This document shows positions 51,878-59,775 of a stretch of DNA of 64,000 nucleotides, in pieces. Within the stretch, counting starts at the first letter, position 1. Every line of letters starts with the position of its first letter. This DNA comes from Mycobacterium sp. JS623 (lineage in GTDB: Bacteria > Actinomycetota > Actinomycetes > Mycobacteriales > Mycobacteriaceae). The stretch is from the NCBI RefSeq assembly GCF_000328565.1, contig NC_019966.1, positions 5,208,001 through 5,272,000 of the forward strand, read 5' to 3'. The notes under the pieces were generated by a model, which saw only the letters and a program-made list of their open reading frames with translations, was not told the DNA's origin and did not search any database. A program made the translations under genes and the position numbers.

Positions 51878-52783
51878 ATGACCGCTTCGGTACGGGCGAG
51901 CGCCGCCGCCGGTCGCGAGGAGTTCTCCGAGCGCCTGCTGAAGGGCTCGGTCAAGAAGTCCTACGCGCCGATCGTCGACATCGACTGGGACGCGCCGCTG
52001 GATCCGGACAGGTTCTTCCTGCCACCAAAGACAGTGTCGCTGTACGGCACCCCGTTGTGGGACAACATGACCCGTGCGCAGCAGATCGAATTGTCGCGCC
52101 AGGAACTCGTCAACACGCTGTCGGCAGGTATCTGGTTTGAGAACATCCTCAACCAGGCGCTGTTGCGCAAGATGATGCATCAGGATCCGACCGCAAAAGC
52201 CACGCATTACGAACTGACCGAGCTCGGCGACGAGACGCGGCACATGGTGATGTTCGGCAAGGCCATCGAGCGGGTCGGCGCAAAGCCGGTGCGGCCCAAG
52301 TACTACCAGCGGGTGATCATCAATGCACTGCCGTTCGCGTTCCAGGGCCCGATGCTGTGGGTGGCCGCGCTGATCGGCGAGGAGATCTTCGACTCGCTGC
52401 AGCGACAGATGATGGACGACCCGGACCTGCAGCCAATGGTGCAGCGCCTCATGCGTATTCACGTCACCGAGGAAGCCCGGCACATCCAGTTCGCCCGCGA
52501 CGGGTTGCGCAAGCGCGCCCCGCACATGCGGCGGCTTCCGAAGTTCTTCGTTGCCAACATCAACGGGGTCGGTGGTTTGTTCTTCCGCTTCCTGTTCACC
52601 AACAAGGTCCAGTACCGCCGTGTCGGGCTGGATGCCCGCGAAGCCCGCCGGATGGCGCGCGAGAGCCAGCATCGTCAACAAACGCAGATACTCGGTTTCG
52701 CCCCGCTGGCCACTTTTCTCGAGGAGGTCGGTCTGATGGGCCCGATTGCCCGACGGATGTGGAAGCGTAGCGGCTTCCTGTGA
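51878..52783 (+). CDS. AurF-like diiron oxygenase
   Basis: A 301-residue helical protein of the AurF (p-aminobenzoate N-oxygenase) family. Iron-ligand motifs are in order: ELVNTLSAGIWFENILNQAL (Glu), ELTELGDETRHMVMF (ExxxExRH), IGEEIFD and HVTEEARHIQFARD (ExARH). ATG 51878 is chosen because GAAGGG is 9 nt upstream; the earlier ATG 51869 would abut the ribosome site. Its stop overlaps the next gene (GTGA). AurF enzymes oxidise arylamines or perform other O2 chemistry; the substrate here is unknown. A strong promoter with an operator lies upstream. Confidence 0.85.
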   Translation: MTASVRASAAAGREEFSERLLKGSVKKSYAPIVDIDWDAPLDPDRFFLPPKTVSLYGTPLWDNMTRAQQIELSRQELVNTLSAGIWFENILNQALLRKMMHQDPTAKATHYELTELGDETRHMVMFGKAIERVGAKPVRPKYYQRVIINALPFAFQGPMLWVAALIGEEIFDSLQRQMMDDPDLQPMVQRLMRIHVTEEARHIQFARDGLRKRAPHMRRLPKFFVANINGVGGLFFRFLFTNKVQYRRVGLDAREARRMARESQHRQQTQILGFAPLATFLEEVGLMGPIARRMWKRSGFL

Positions 52784-53496
52784 GCGATATCGACGACGTC
52801 GCATTCATCAATGCCGGCAGGATCGCAAGCCAGAAGCCGGTTTTCGACGAAAGCACGCACACCTGGACACTGGCGTCGCGGCAGGGCGAGCCGCAGCGCG
52901 CCCGGGTACTCATCGCTACGGACGGGGTGCCCGACGGCCGCGATCCCGAGGCCCTCAGGCCGTATCTCGGAGTGGCGATTCATGGCTTGCCGAACTACTT
53001 TCTGATCACCGGACCCGACGTTGCGGCGCAAAAGAGCTACATCGCAAAGTGTTTGCAGGTGATGGCCGATACCGGCAGTACCCGTATCGAGGTCCGCTAC
53101 AGCACGCAGCGGTACTTCAATGAGAAAATGCGGCCGGGAAAGATTCAGTGGCGCCGCGTCGGCAAGCACATCCGGCGCGCCTTCGACCTCACCTCACAGG
53201 TCACCGTGGCAGACGATCTCTACGACGGCCGTGCCACGGTGCACATCGGTGAAGACGGTTGTGAGTCCCGGGTTCGGCTGACCGGCCACTTCGATCCCAT
53301 CGATGGCCAATACCATTGGCAGGGCATGATTCTCGAAGAGTTGGCCGGCACGGACAGACTGCCCAAGCCGGCGGTCGTCACCATCGGCAACCGATCATCC
53401 GCTGCCCGAATCACCGAGCGCACGCCCCAGGGCGGCTATTCGGTCGTCGGCGTCGGGGCCCCACCGTTCGCGCTTGAAGAGACAGTCGTCCGATAG
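52780..53496 (+). CDS. DUF4873 protein with flavin-monooxygenase C-terminal remnant
   Basis: A 238-residue protein coupled to the diiron oxygenase gene by a GTGA overlap. Residues 20-115 look like the last third of Baeyer-Villiger-type monooxygenases (HTWTLASRQGEPQRARVLI, LRPYLGVAIHGLPNYFLITGP, STQRYFNEKM) but lack both GxGxxG dinucleotide-binding motifs. Residues 125-225 form a DUF4873 domain (DDLYDGRATVHIGEDG to GHFDPIDGQYHWQGMI). It is therefore a headless derivative that cannot bind FAD by the usual fold; it may be an accessory or binding protein for the oxygenase. Its last 61 bp overlap the convergent MFS gene. Confidence 0.72.
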   Translation: MSDIDDVAFINAGRIASQKPVFDESTHTWTLASRQGEPQRARVLIATDGVPDGRDPEALRPYLGVAIHGLPNYFLITGPDVAAQKSYIAKCLQVMADTGSTRIEVRYSTQRYFNEKMRPGKIQWRRVGKHIRRAFDLTSQVTVADDLYDGRATVHIGEDGCESRVRLTGHFDPIDGQYHWQGMILEELAGTDRLPKPAVVTIGNRSSAARITERTPQGGYSVVGVGAPPFALEETVVR

Positions 53497-54647
53497 CCGC
53501 GTAGCCCGACGACGAGCAGCCCCACCGCGAATGCCCCGCCGACGATCCCCGAGATCAGCAGCGGCACACGACCGTCGGCACCCCACAGGAAGCCGGCCCA
53601 CAGGCCCGCCGCCAGCACAGCGAAACCACTCGCACCTTGGAACACGCCCTGCGCGCTTGCCTGCACTTCCGAACCGACTAGTGACGAAATCCAGGCCTTG
53701 CCAACGCCATCCGTGCAGGCCGTGAACAATCCGTACACCCCGATCAGCAGCCACGCCGTCACCGTGTCGGTGGTCAGCCCCAGCCCGGTATAGCCGATCG
53801 CGAAGAACACCAGCCCAACACCGAACACTGCAGGCCGCGGAATGCGGTCGGCCAGCATCCCGGCGGGATAGCTCGCCAGTGCGTATACCGCGTTGTAGGT
53901 GACGTAGGCCAGGATCACCTCGACCACCGAGAAGCCGATCTCGTTGAGCCGCAACAGAAGCAGCGCGTCGGGGAAGTTCACCAGACCGAACACCACCAAT
54001 GCCGCCGTCACCTTCCAGTAGTGGCCAGGGAGGTCACGGACTCTGGCGAACATCGCGAGCCGTTGCGCAGGGGGCAGCGTCCGCCGGGTCTCGCGGACAA
54101 GGAACACCAGCGCCACGCTCAACACCGCAGGGACGACGGCGACCCAGAGTAGGGGTGGAATCTGATGGTCGAGCAGTTCGTAGCCAGCAAGGCCCAGTAG
54201 CGGGCCCACCACGGCGCCCAATGTGTCCATCGCGCGGTGGAAGCCGAATACCCGTCCCCGCGCGGCGTCGTCGACGTCGACGACCAACAGAGCGTCGCGT
54301 GGCGCGCCGCGAATTCCCTTGCCGAGCCGGTCGACAACGCGACCAGCCAGCACGGCCGGCCATCCGGCGGCCGCTGCAACCATCACCTTGCCAAGTGCGG
54401 CCATGCCGTAGCCCGTCGCGATCAACGGGCGGCGGGCGAAGCGGTCACCTAGCGGCCCGGCCGCCAGTTTCGTCAGCGACGCGGCCCCCTCCGCAGCGCC
54501 TTCCACTGCACCGACTACCGCCGCCGGCGCGCCAAGAACTGAGGTCAGGTAGATGGGCAGGAGCGGATACAGCAGTTCGCTCGCCGCGTCTTGAAGAAAG
54601 GAGACAGCGGAGAGCACCCGCACATTGCGGGTCAGCCAGGTGCGCAC
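53436..54647 (-). CDS. MFS transporter
   Basis: A 403-residue, 12-helix major facilitator protein. The loop 2-3 motif is GDRFARRPLIATGYGMAALG, and the short PRDALLVVDVDDAARGRVFG cytoplasmic loop is typical of the drug/metabolite exporters of this family. GTG 54647 is the likely start (the protein begins MRTWLTRNVRVLSAVSFLQDA); no ribosome site is seen, and CATGAT 7 nt upstream on the minus strand would suit a leaderless transcript. It overlaps the DUF4873 gene tail-to-tail by 61 bp. Substrate unknown. Confidence 0.85.
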   Translation of the reverse strand: MRTWLTRNVRVLSAVSFLQDAASELLYPLLPIYLTSVLGAPAAVVGAVEGAAEGAASLTKLAAGPLGDRFARRPLIATGYGMAALGKVMVAAAAGWPAVLAGRVVDRLGKGIRGAPRDALLVVDVDDAARGRVFGFHRAMDTLGAVVGPLLGLAGYELLDHQIPPLLWVAVVPAVLSVALVFLVRETRRTLPPAQRLAMFARVRDLPGHYWKVTAALVVFGLVNFPDALLLLRLNEIGFSVVEVILAYVTYNAVYALASYPAGMLADRIPRPAVFGVGLVFFAIGYTGLGLTTDTVTAWLLIGVYGLFTACTDGVGKAWISSLVGSEVQASAQGVFQGASGFAVLAAGLWAGFLWGADGRVPLLISGIVGGAFAVGLLVVGLRGYRTTVSSSANGGAPTPTTE

Positions 54648-54739
54648 CTACGCAATCATGGCGCGCGGTAAGCGCCAGTTTCTGCACCAGGGTCTTGAAT
54701 AGTCAGAATTCACAGCGCTCATGCCGAAATCGGCGCCCC

Positions 54740-55012
54740 TCACTCGGGGCTCTCATGGGTGACGGCGCGGTACCCGTGTGCGCCTGCGCGGTCGACCAGC
54801 GCCCGAACAAGGCCGAACACCAAGCCTTGCAGCGCGGCGGCCGCGATGGCCTCACGACCGGACCGGTCCAAATCCTTCGGATCGGGCGGTTCCTTATCCG
54901 ACGGGCTGATCCGCTGCCAGACCTCCGAGAAGACCTTGCCGGCCAGCAGGCCGCCGGCAACGCTGGTCGCGATCTGCAGCGGAAAGTACATCGCCTTGGT
55001 CACGGTGCTCAT
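54740..55012 (-). CDS. DUF4235 membrane protein
   Basis: A 90-residue protein starting MSTVTKAMYFPLQIATSVAGGLLAGKVFSEVW, the DUF4235 signature: a hydrophobic N-terminal helix, a DPKDLDR linker and a second helix AAALQGLVFGLVRALVDRAG. Small membrane proteins of this family are common in actinobacteria and have no assigned function. Its start codon lies at the edge of a 77-bp tandem duplication that has copied the start-codon context (ATGAGCACC) twice more upstream. Confidence 0.85.
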   Translation of the reverse strand: MSTVTKAMYFPLQIATSVAGGLLAGKVFSEVWQRISPSDKEPPDPKDLDRSGREAIAAAALQGLVFGLVRALVDRAGAHGYRAVTHESPE

Positions 55013-55167
55013 GCCTCGACTCCCACTCCCTCCGGTCCTCGCTCGTTCCTCGCTGCGATCCTCACTCGCGGTCGCCTTCGGGTGCTCATGCCTCGACTCC
55101 CACTCCCTCCGGTCCTCGCTCGTTCCTCGCTGCGATCCTCACTCGCGGTCGCCTTCGGGTGCTCATG
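55005..55167. repeat. Perfect 77-bp tandem direct repeat
   Basis: Two identical 77-bp units (55005-55081 and 55082-55158) plus a 9-bp partial third (55159-55167, GTGCTCATG). Each unit begins with the reverse complement of CATGAGCAC, the start of the DUF4235 gene, and the rest is a purine-rich untranslated stretch on that strand (CGGAGGGAGTGGGAG). Because 77 is not a multiple of three, the extra ATGs are out of frame with the gene. The array separates the gene from the KstR-like box at 55202. Confidence 0.92.
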
Positions 55168-55201
55168 GCGTTGACGTTCCCGCAACTGCAACCCGTGAAA
55201 C

Positions 55202-55215
55202 TAGAACACGTTCTA
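55202..55215. promoter_or_regulatory. KstR-like box TAGAACACGTTCTA
   Basis: An exact match to TnnAACnnGTTnnA and near-perfectly palindromic. It ends 10 bp before the GTG of the F420-type oxidoreductase, almost the same spacing as the box at 33219-33232 before the other such gene. It is the best KstR-like site in the window. Confidence 0.65.
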
Positions 55216-55225
55216 GTATGACCGG

Positions 55226-56092
55226 GTGCGCTTCACATTCGCCGAGGCAATGACGGATCCCACCTACTACATCCCGCTGGCCAAGGCCGCAGAGGCCGCC
55301 GGGTATCACGCGATGACGATCCCGGACAGCGTTGCCTACCCGTTCGAGTCCGACTCGAAATACCCCTACACTCCCGACGGCAGCCGCGAGTTCCTTGACG
55401 GCAAGTCCTTCATCGAGGCATTCGTAATGGCGGGGGCGTTGTGCGCGGTCACGACGACGTTGAAGTTCAACTTCTTTGTGCTCAAGCTGCCGATCCGCCC
55501 CCCGGCGCTGGTGGCCAAGCAGGCCGGGTCGGTGGCGGCGCTGTTCGACAACCGGCTCGGGCTCGGGGTCGGCACCAGCCCGTGGCCGGAGGATTACGAA
55601 CTGATGGGTGTCCCGTTCGCGAAGCGGGGCAAGCGAATGGACGAGTGCATCGAGATCATCAAGGGGCTGACGTCCGGCGAGTACTTCGAGTTCCACGGTG
55701 AGTTCTACGACATCCCGAAAACGAGGATGCTTCCCGCGCCGTCAAAGCCGATCCCGATCCTTGTCGGCGGCCACGCCGAGGCGGCGCTGCGACGCGCCGC
55801 CCGCTGCGACGGCTGGATGCACGGCGGCGGTCAGCCCGAGGAACTCGACCGATTGATCAAGCGGCTCAACCAGATTCGCGAAGAAGAGGGCCGCACCGGC
55901 CCCTTCGAGATCCACGTCATCTCGACCGACGCGTACACGCTCGACGGCATCAAACGCCTCGAAGACAACGGCGTCACCGACGTCATCGTTGGCTTCCGGT
56001 ACCCCTACATCATGGGCCAGGACACCGAGCCCCTAGATACCAAGATCCGCCATCTCGAACGATTTGCCGAGAAAGTCATCGCCAAGGTCTGA
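55226..56092 (+). CDS. LLM-class F420-dependent oxidoreductase
   Basis: A 288-residue luciferase-like protein: MRFTFAEAMTDPTYYIPLAKAAEAAGYHAM at the N-terminus, QAGSVAALFDNRLGLGVGTSPWPEDYELMG (central flavin/F420-binding segment, about 92-121) and PIPILVGGHAEAALRRAARCDGW. GTG 55226 is the start; the ATG at 55218 is out of frame. It corresponds to Rv0940c. The KstR-like box directly upstream suggests expression with cholesterol-catabolic genes. Substrate unknown; assignment to F420 rather than FMN rests on family resemblance. Confidence 0.86.
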   Translation: MRFTFAEAMTDPTYYIPLAKAAEAAGYHAMTIPDSVAYPFESDSKYPYTPDGSREFLDGKSFIEAFVMAGALCAVTTTLKFNFFVLKLPIRPPALVAKQAGSVAALFDNRLGLGVGTSPWPEDYELMGVPFAKRGKRMDECIEIIKGLTSGEYFEFHGEFYDIPKTRMLPAPSKPIPILVGGHAEAALRRAARCDGWMHGGGQPEELDRLIKRLNQIREEEGRTGPFEIHVISTDAYTLDGIKRLEDNGVTDVIVGFRYPYIMGQDTEPLDTKIRHLERFAEKVIAKV

Positions 56093-56121
56093 CTGACGTC
56101 CGCGATGGGTAACCATCAGAT

Positions 56122-57129
56122 ATGGCGAGCTCAGCGCCACGAGATGCGCAAGCCTCGGGCGTTGTCGCGATCGGGGCATCTGCCGGTGGCGTCGAAGCCC
56201 TGACGCGGTTGGCAGCTGGACTGACTTCGGACCTGCCGTTCGCGGTACTAATGGCACTGCACGTGCCGCCAGGTGCGCCGAGCGTCTTAGGCAAAATCGT
56301 CGACCGCAGCGGGCCCCTGCTGGCCGCTTCGGCGGCCAACGGTGCACCGCTCGAGTCCGGTCGCATCCACGTCGCCATCCCCGACCGCCACCTGCTGGTC
56401 AGCCGTCACCGAGTGGTGCTGTCGGAGGGCCCCACTGAGAACGGATATCGGCCGGCCATCGATGCGATGTTCCGTTCCGTCGCGCTGGAGTTCGGTCCCC
56501 GCGCGATCGGAGTGTTGATGTCCGGCGTACTGGACGACGGGGTTGCGGGCCTTGGCGCCATCCAGGCGCGAGGGGGAACCACGATCGTGCAACAACCCGA
56601 CGACGCGCTGTATCCCACCATGCCGCAAAACGCGATCGACGCGGGTGTGGCCGATCTGCAGGCGACGGCCGCCGAGGTTGGCGCGGTCCTGAAGAGGCTG
56701 GCCGATCGAGAGATCAAGGAGCGCCCAATGGACCCCGACATCAACATGGAACTGGAGAACCGCATCGCCATGGGAAAGCGGTTCGAGGTATCGATTGAGG
56801 GCGACACGTTGGGCCCGCCGTCGGGATATACGTGCCCCGATTGCAACGGCTCGCTGATGACGCTGAGCGATACGAGCTATCGCTGCCGAGTTGGGCACGC
56901 CTGGACCGCTGACGCTTTACTCGAGGCGAGGCACGACGAAGTCGAGGGCGCGGTGTGGGTGGCCCTTCGAAGCCTGAAGGAGAAGGCGAATCTGTCCCGC
57001 CGGATGGCGCAGAAAGTTGGCCCGGGGACACTTTTCGATCGATACAACAAAGTTGCCGACGAAGCCGAACGAGCGATGACCGTGCTCGGGGAGCGGCTCT
57101 GGGACGCGACAGGATCGCGGAAGGGCTGA
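56122..57129 (+). CDS. CheB-type methylesterase lacking a receiver domain
   Basis: A 335-residue protein whose N-terminal 190 residues are a CheB catalytic domain with the triad S20 (GASAGG), H47 (ALHVPPG) and D139 (VLDDG); ALYPTMPQNAID near 162-173 is also typical. The response-regulator domain of chemotactic CheB is absent. A C-terminal extension carries a zinc-ribbon-like set C238-x2-C241 and C255-x3-H259 followed by a helical region. It is the first gene of a three-gene cluster with an STAS-HATPase protein (TGATG overlap) and a CheR-PAS protein. No methyl-accepting receptor or flagellar gene is nearby. Confidence 0.85.
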   Translation: MASSAPRDAQASGVVAIGASAGGVEALTRLAAGLTSDLPFAVLMALHVPPGAPSVLGKIVDRSGPLLAASAANGAPLESGRIHVAIPDRHLLVSRHRVVLSEGPTENGYRPAIDAMFRSVALEFGPRAIGVLMSGVLDDGVAGLGAIQARGGTTIVQQPDDALYPTMPQNAIDAGVADLQATAAEVGAVLKRLADREIKERPMDPDINMELENRIAMGKRFEVSIEGDTLGPPSGYTCPDCNGSLMTLSDTSYRCRVGHAWTADALLEARHDEVEGAVWVALRSLKEKANLSRRMAQKVGPGTLFDRYNKVADEAERAMTVLGERLWDATGSRKG

Positions 57130-57887
57130 TGGCGGCCGACGCTTGCGGACGACTGGTGGTCACCGCGGACAGAATTGACGACATGACGCTGTTGAAGGCC
57201 GACGGCGTCCTCGACAGCACCACCTATCTGTCATTGCGCGACACCATCATCAAGGCTGCCCTTACAGAACCCGCCGCCGTGATCGTCGACGTCACGGATC
57301 TGACCGTGCCCGCCACGTCGGCGTGGGCAGTGTTCACAAGTGCGCGCTGGCATGTCGGAACGTGGCCCGAGGTACCCATAGCGTTGGTAACGGGCAGCCC
57401 CGACGTCCGGGAAGCGCTGAGGCGCAATGGTGTGACCCGGTACGTCCCCGTCTATCAGACCGTCGAAGACGCGACTCTTGGCAGCGCTCATCACGTCATT
57501 CAGGGACGACGGCGGGCCCGAGGTAGCTTGCCTGCCGATATCAGCAGCTTGGCGCGCTCACGTCAGCTCGTCGAAGGGTGGCTGTCGGCGTGGGAGGTGG
57601 GCGAGCTGATCCCGGTCGCGAAGATCGTCGTCACCAGCCTGGTCGAAAACGTCTTGCAGCACACGGCCAGCGGGCCGATCGTCCGGCTAGAAACCGACGG
57701 CGCCACGGTCACGGTGGCCGTCGAAGACGAAAGCCACCATCTCGCCGAACTAGCCGAGGCATCCGACCGCACGCACATGTCATCGGGTCTGCGCTTCGTA
57801 GCCGCATTGTCACGCGTTTGGGGCAATGCCCCGACATCTTCCGGAAAAACCGTCTGGGCCGTGCTCGGTCCGGAGAACCGCTTGTAG
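57129..57887 (+). CDS. STAS-HATPase fusion (anti-sigma-factor/antagonist-like)
   Basis: A 252-residue protein with an STAS-like domain (about 18-120: LLKADGVLDSTTYLSLRDTIIKAAL, VIVDVTDLTVPATSAWAVF) joined to an RsbW-type HATPase domain (about 135-250: TSLVENVLQHT for the N box, VEDES, and SSGLRFVAALSRVWG for the G region). The N-box Glu-Asn-His are kept, but the glycine-rich lid is thin, so kinase activity is uncertain. The usual phospho-acceptor Ser/Thr of STAS antagonists could be T64/S65 (PATSAW). Fusion of antagonist and kinase in one chain is unusual. Its start overlaps the CheB stop. Confidence 0.75.
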   Translation: MAADACGRLVVTADRIDDMTLLKADGVLDSTTYLSLRDTIIKAALTEPAAVIVDVTDLTVPATSAWAVFTSARWHVGTWPEVPIALVTGSPDVREALRRNGVTRYVPVYQTVEDATLGSAHHVIQGRRRARGSLPADISSLARSRQLVEGWLSAWEVGELIPVAKIVVTSLVENVLQHTASGPIVRLETDGATVTVAVEDESHHLAELAEASDRTHMSSGLRFVAALSRVWGNAPTSSGKTVWAVLGPENRL

Positions 57888-57933
57888 CAGAAGCGAGTAA
57901 GTTCACGGAAGGCCGATCGGCGGACGGGACTTG

Positions 57934-59775
57934 ATGGACGAGCGAGCAGGCGACGAGGCTTTCGAAGCTTTATTGCGCTATATGCGCGATTCCCGGGGTT
58001 TCGATTTCACGGGTTACAAGCGCTCGTCGCTGATGCGTCGGGTGCGTCACCGGATGGAGAGACTGGGCGCGGACTCGTTCGAGCAGTACCTCGACACTCT
58101 GCAGGCGAGCGCGGACGAGTTCAACGACCTCTTCAACACGATCTTGATCAACGTGACGACGTTCTTTCGCGATCCGCCCGCGTGGGAGTTTCTCAAGAGC
58201 GACGTCATACCCGGCGTGCTCGCCGGGAGCGGACCGAACGATCCCATCCGCGTGTGGAGTGCCGGCTGTGCCTCCGGCGAGGAAGCCTACAGTCTGGCGA
58301 TGCTGCTCGCCGAGCCGCTGGGAGCCGAGGCGTTCAGCCGTCGAGTCAAGATCTACGCCACTGATGTCGACGAGCACGCCCTTGCGCAGGCGCGGGCGGC
58401 GAGTTATGAAGCCAAAGCGGTCGAGTCTGTTCCGAAAGACTTGTTGGAGAGCTGCTTCGATCGCACCGCAGGCCGCTACAACATCCGTAAGGACCTGCGC
58501 CGCGCCGTCATCTTCGGCCGCAATGACCTGGTCAGAGACGCGCCTATCTCGCGGGTCGACCTGTTGACGTGCCGGAACACCCTGATGTACATGAACGGTG
58601 AGACACAGCGCGGCGTGTTGAACCGTCTGCACTACGCGCTTTCCCCCCGGGGCATTCTGTTTCTCGGTCACGCCGAGATGCTGCTCAGCCATTCGGGCCG
58701 GTTCACCCCAATCAACCTGGAAGCAAGGATGTTTCGGAAGGCGTCGGGTTCACACGGTGCCGTTGAGAAGTACGGGCCCTCCACCGCGCTGGTTCGTCAG
58801 GGCGCGCTATCTAGTCTGAACTCGGTGCGGGAGCTCGCCTTTCACGCCAATCCAGTGCCGCAGATCGTGCTGACCAGCGATGACACGGTCGCGATGATCA
58901 ATGAGAAAGCAGAGCAGATCTTCGGCTTGTCGGCCCGCGACATCGGTCGACCACTGCGCGACCTCGACGTCTCCTACCGGCCGTTGGAGCTGCGGGCGCA
59001 GATCAAGCAGGTGAAGCTCAATGAGCGGCCCGCAATGGTGCCGGATGTGCAATGGCAACGGGTCAGCGGTGATACCGGCTGGTATGAGGTTCACCTCAAT
59101 CCGCTGACGGACGCCGACGATGCCATTCTCGGCATATCGATCGCCTTCTTCGACGTGACGGCGAACAAGGTGCTCGTCGACAAGGTCGTCGACGCCCACA
59201 AGCAACTCGAAACCGCCTACGAGGAACTGCAATCCACCAACGAAGAGCTCGAGACAACCAACGAGGAATTGCAGTCGACGGTCGAGGAACTGGAAACCAC
59301 CAACGAGGAACTGCAATCCACCAACGAAGAGCTCGAGACGATGAACGAGGAGCTGCAGTCGACAAACGACGAGCTGCATACGATCAACGACGAATTACAG
59401 TCCCGCAGTGTCGAACTCGAGACCGCAAGAGCATTCGTCGACTCCTTGGTCGACTCGATCTACCTTGGCATGACGGTCGTCGACACGGAGATGCGGGTGC
59501 TGATCTGGAATCGTGGCTGCGAAGAGTTATGGGGCTTGCGGACGGAGGAGACCGTCGGGGCGATGCTGTCGGAGCTGGACTTCGGGCTGCCCATGGATGA
59601 GGTCAAGCACCTGATAGGTAAGGCGTTCGTCGACCTCGACTCGTTCGGCGAGACAACCGTCGACGCGATCAACCGGCGTGGGCGGTCTTTACGGATCCGC
59701 GTGTCCTGCACGGCTTTTCGCGATTCCTCCAACTCAATCAACGGCGCAGTGCTGTTGATGGAGGCGCAGAACTAG
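57934..59775 (+). CDS. CheR-type methyltransferase with PAS domains and a heptad-repeat coiled coil
   Basis: A 613-residue protein. A CheR N-terminal helical domain (about 8-65) and SAM-dependent methyltransferase domain (about 75-275; NVTTFFRDPPAWEFL, WSAGCASGEEAYSLAM, DLLTCRNTLMYM) are complete. Then come PAS 1 (about 295-400), a coiled coil with nine near-perfect heptads of the EELQSTN type (residues 430-492), and PAS 2 (about 495-610). ATG 57934 is used; TTG 57931 opens the frame. It resembles the CheB-CheR-PAS hybrid kinases of other bacteria but as a separate chain without a kinase. Likely to methylate a signalling protein. Confidence 0.85.
   Translation: MDERAGDEAFEALLRYMRDSRGFDFTGYKRSSLMRRVRHRMERLGADSFEQYLDTLQASADEFNDLFNTILINVTTFFRDPPAWEFLKSDVIPGVLAGSGPNDPIRVWSAGCASGEEAYSLAMLLAEPLGAEAFSRRVKIYATDVDEHALAQARAASYEAKAVESVPKDLLESCFDRTAGRYNIRKDLRRAVIFGRNDLVRDAPISRVDLLTCRNTLMYMNGETQRGVLNRLHYALSPRGILFLGHAEMLLSHSGRFTPINLEARMFRKASGSHGAVEKYGPSTALVRQGALSSLNSVRELAFHANPVPQIVLTSDDTVAMINEKAEQIFGLSARDIGRPLRDLDVSYRPLELRAQIKQVKLNERPAMVPDVQWQRVSGDTGWYEVHLNPLTDADDAILGISIAFFDVTANKVLVDKVVDAHKQLETAYEELQSTNEELETTNEELQSTVEELETTNEELQSTNEELETMNEELQSTNDELHTINDELQSRSVELETARAFVDSLVDSIYLGMTVVDTEMRVLIWNRGCEELWGLRTEETVGAMLSELDFGLPMDEVKHLIGKAFVDLDSFGETTVDAINRRGRSLRIRVSCTAFRDSSNSINGAVLLMEAQN
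59221..59409 (+). repeat. 21-bp tandem repeats encoding a coiled coil
   Basis: Nine successive 21-bp units, each encoding a heptad such as EELQSTN or EELETTN, inside the CheR-PAS gene. Alternation of QST and ETT forms gives a 42-bp higher-order period. Codons vary between units, so the repeat is maintained at protein level. This signalling-helix length would set the register between the two PAS domains. Confidence 0.85.

Noticed and set aside
55009..55191. 60-codon minus-strand frame across the 77-bp tandem repeat
   Set aside because: Its translation is the repeat unit read in shifting frames; the real gene (DUF4235) starts at 55012 in another frame.
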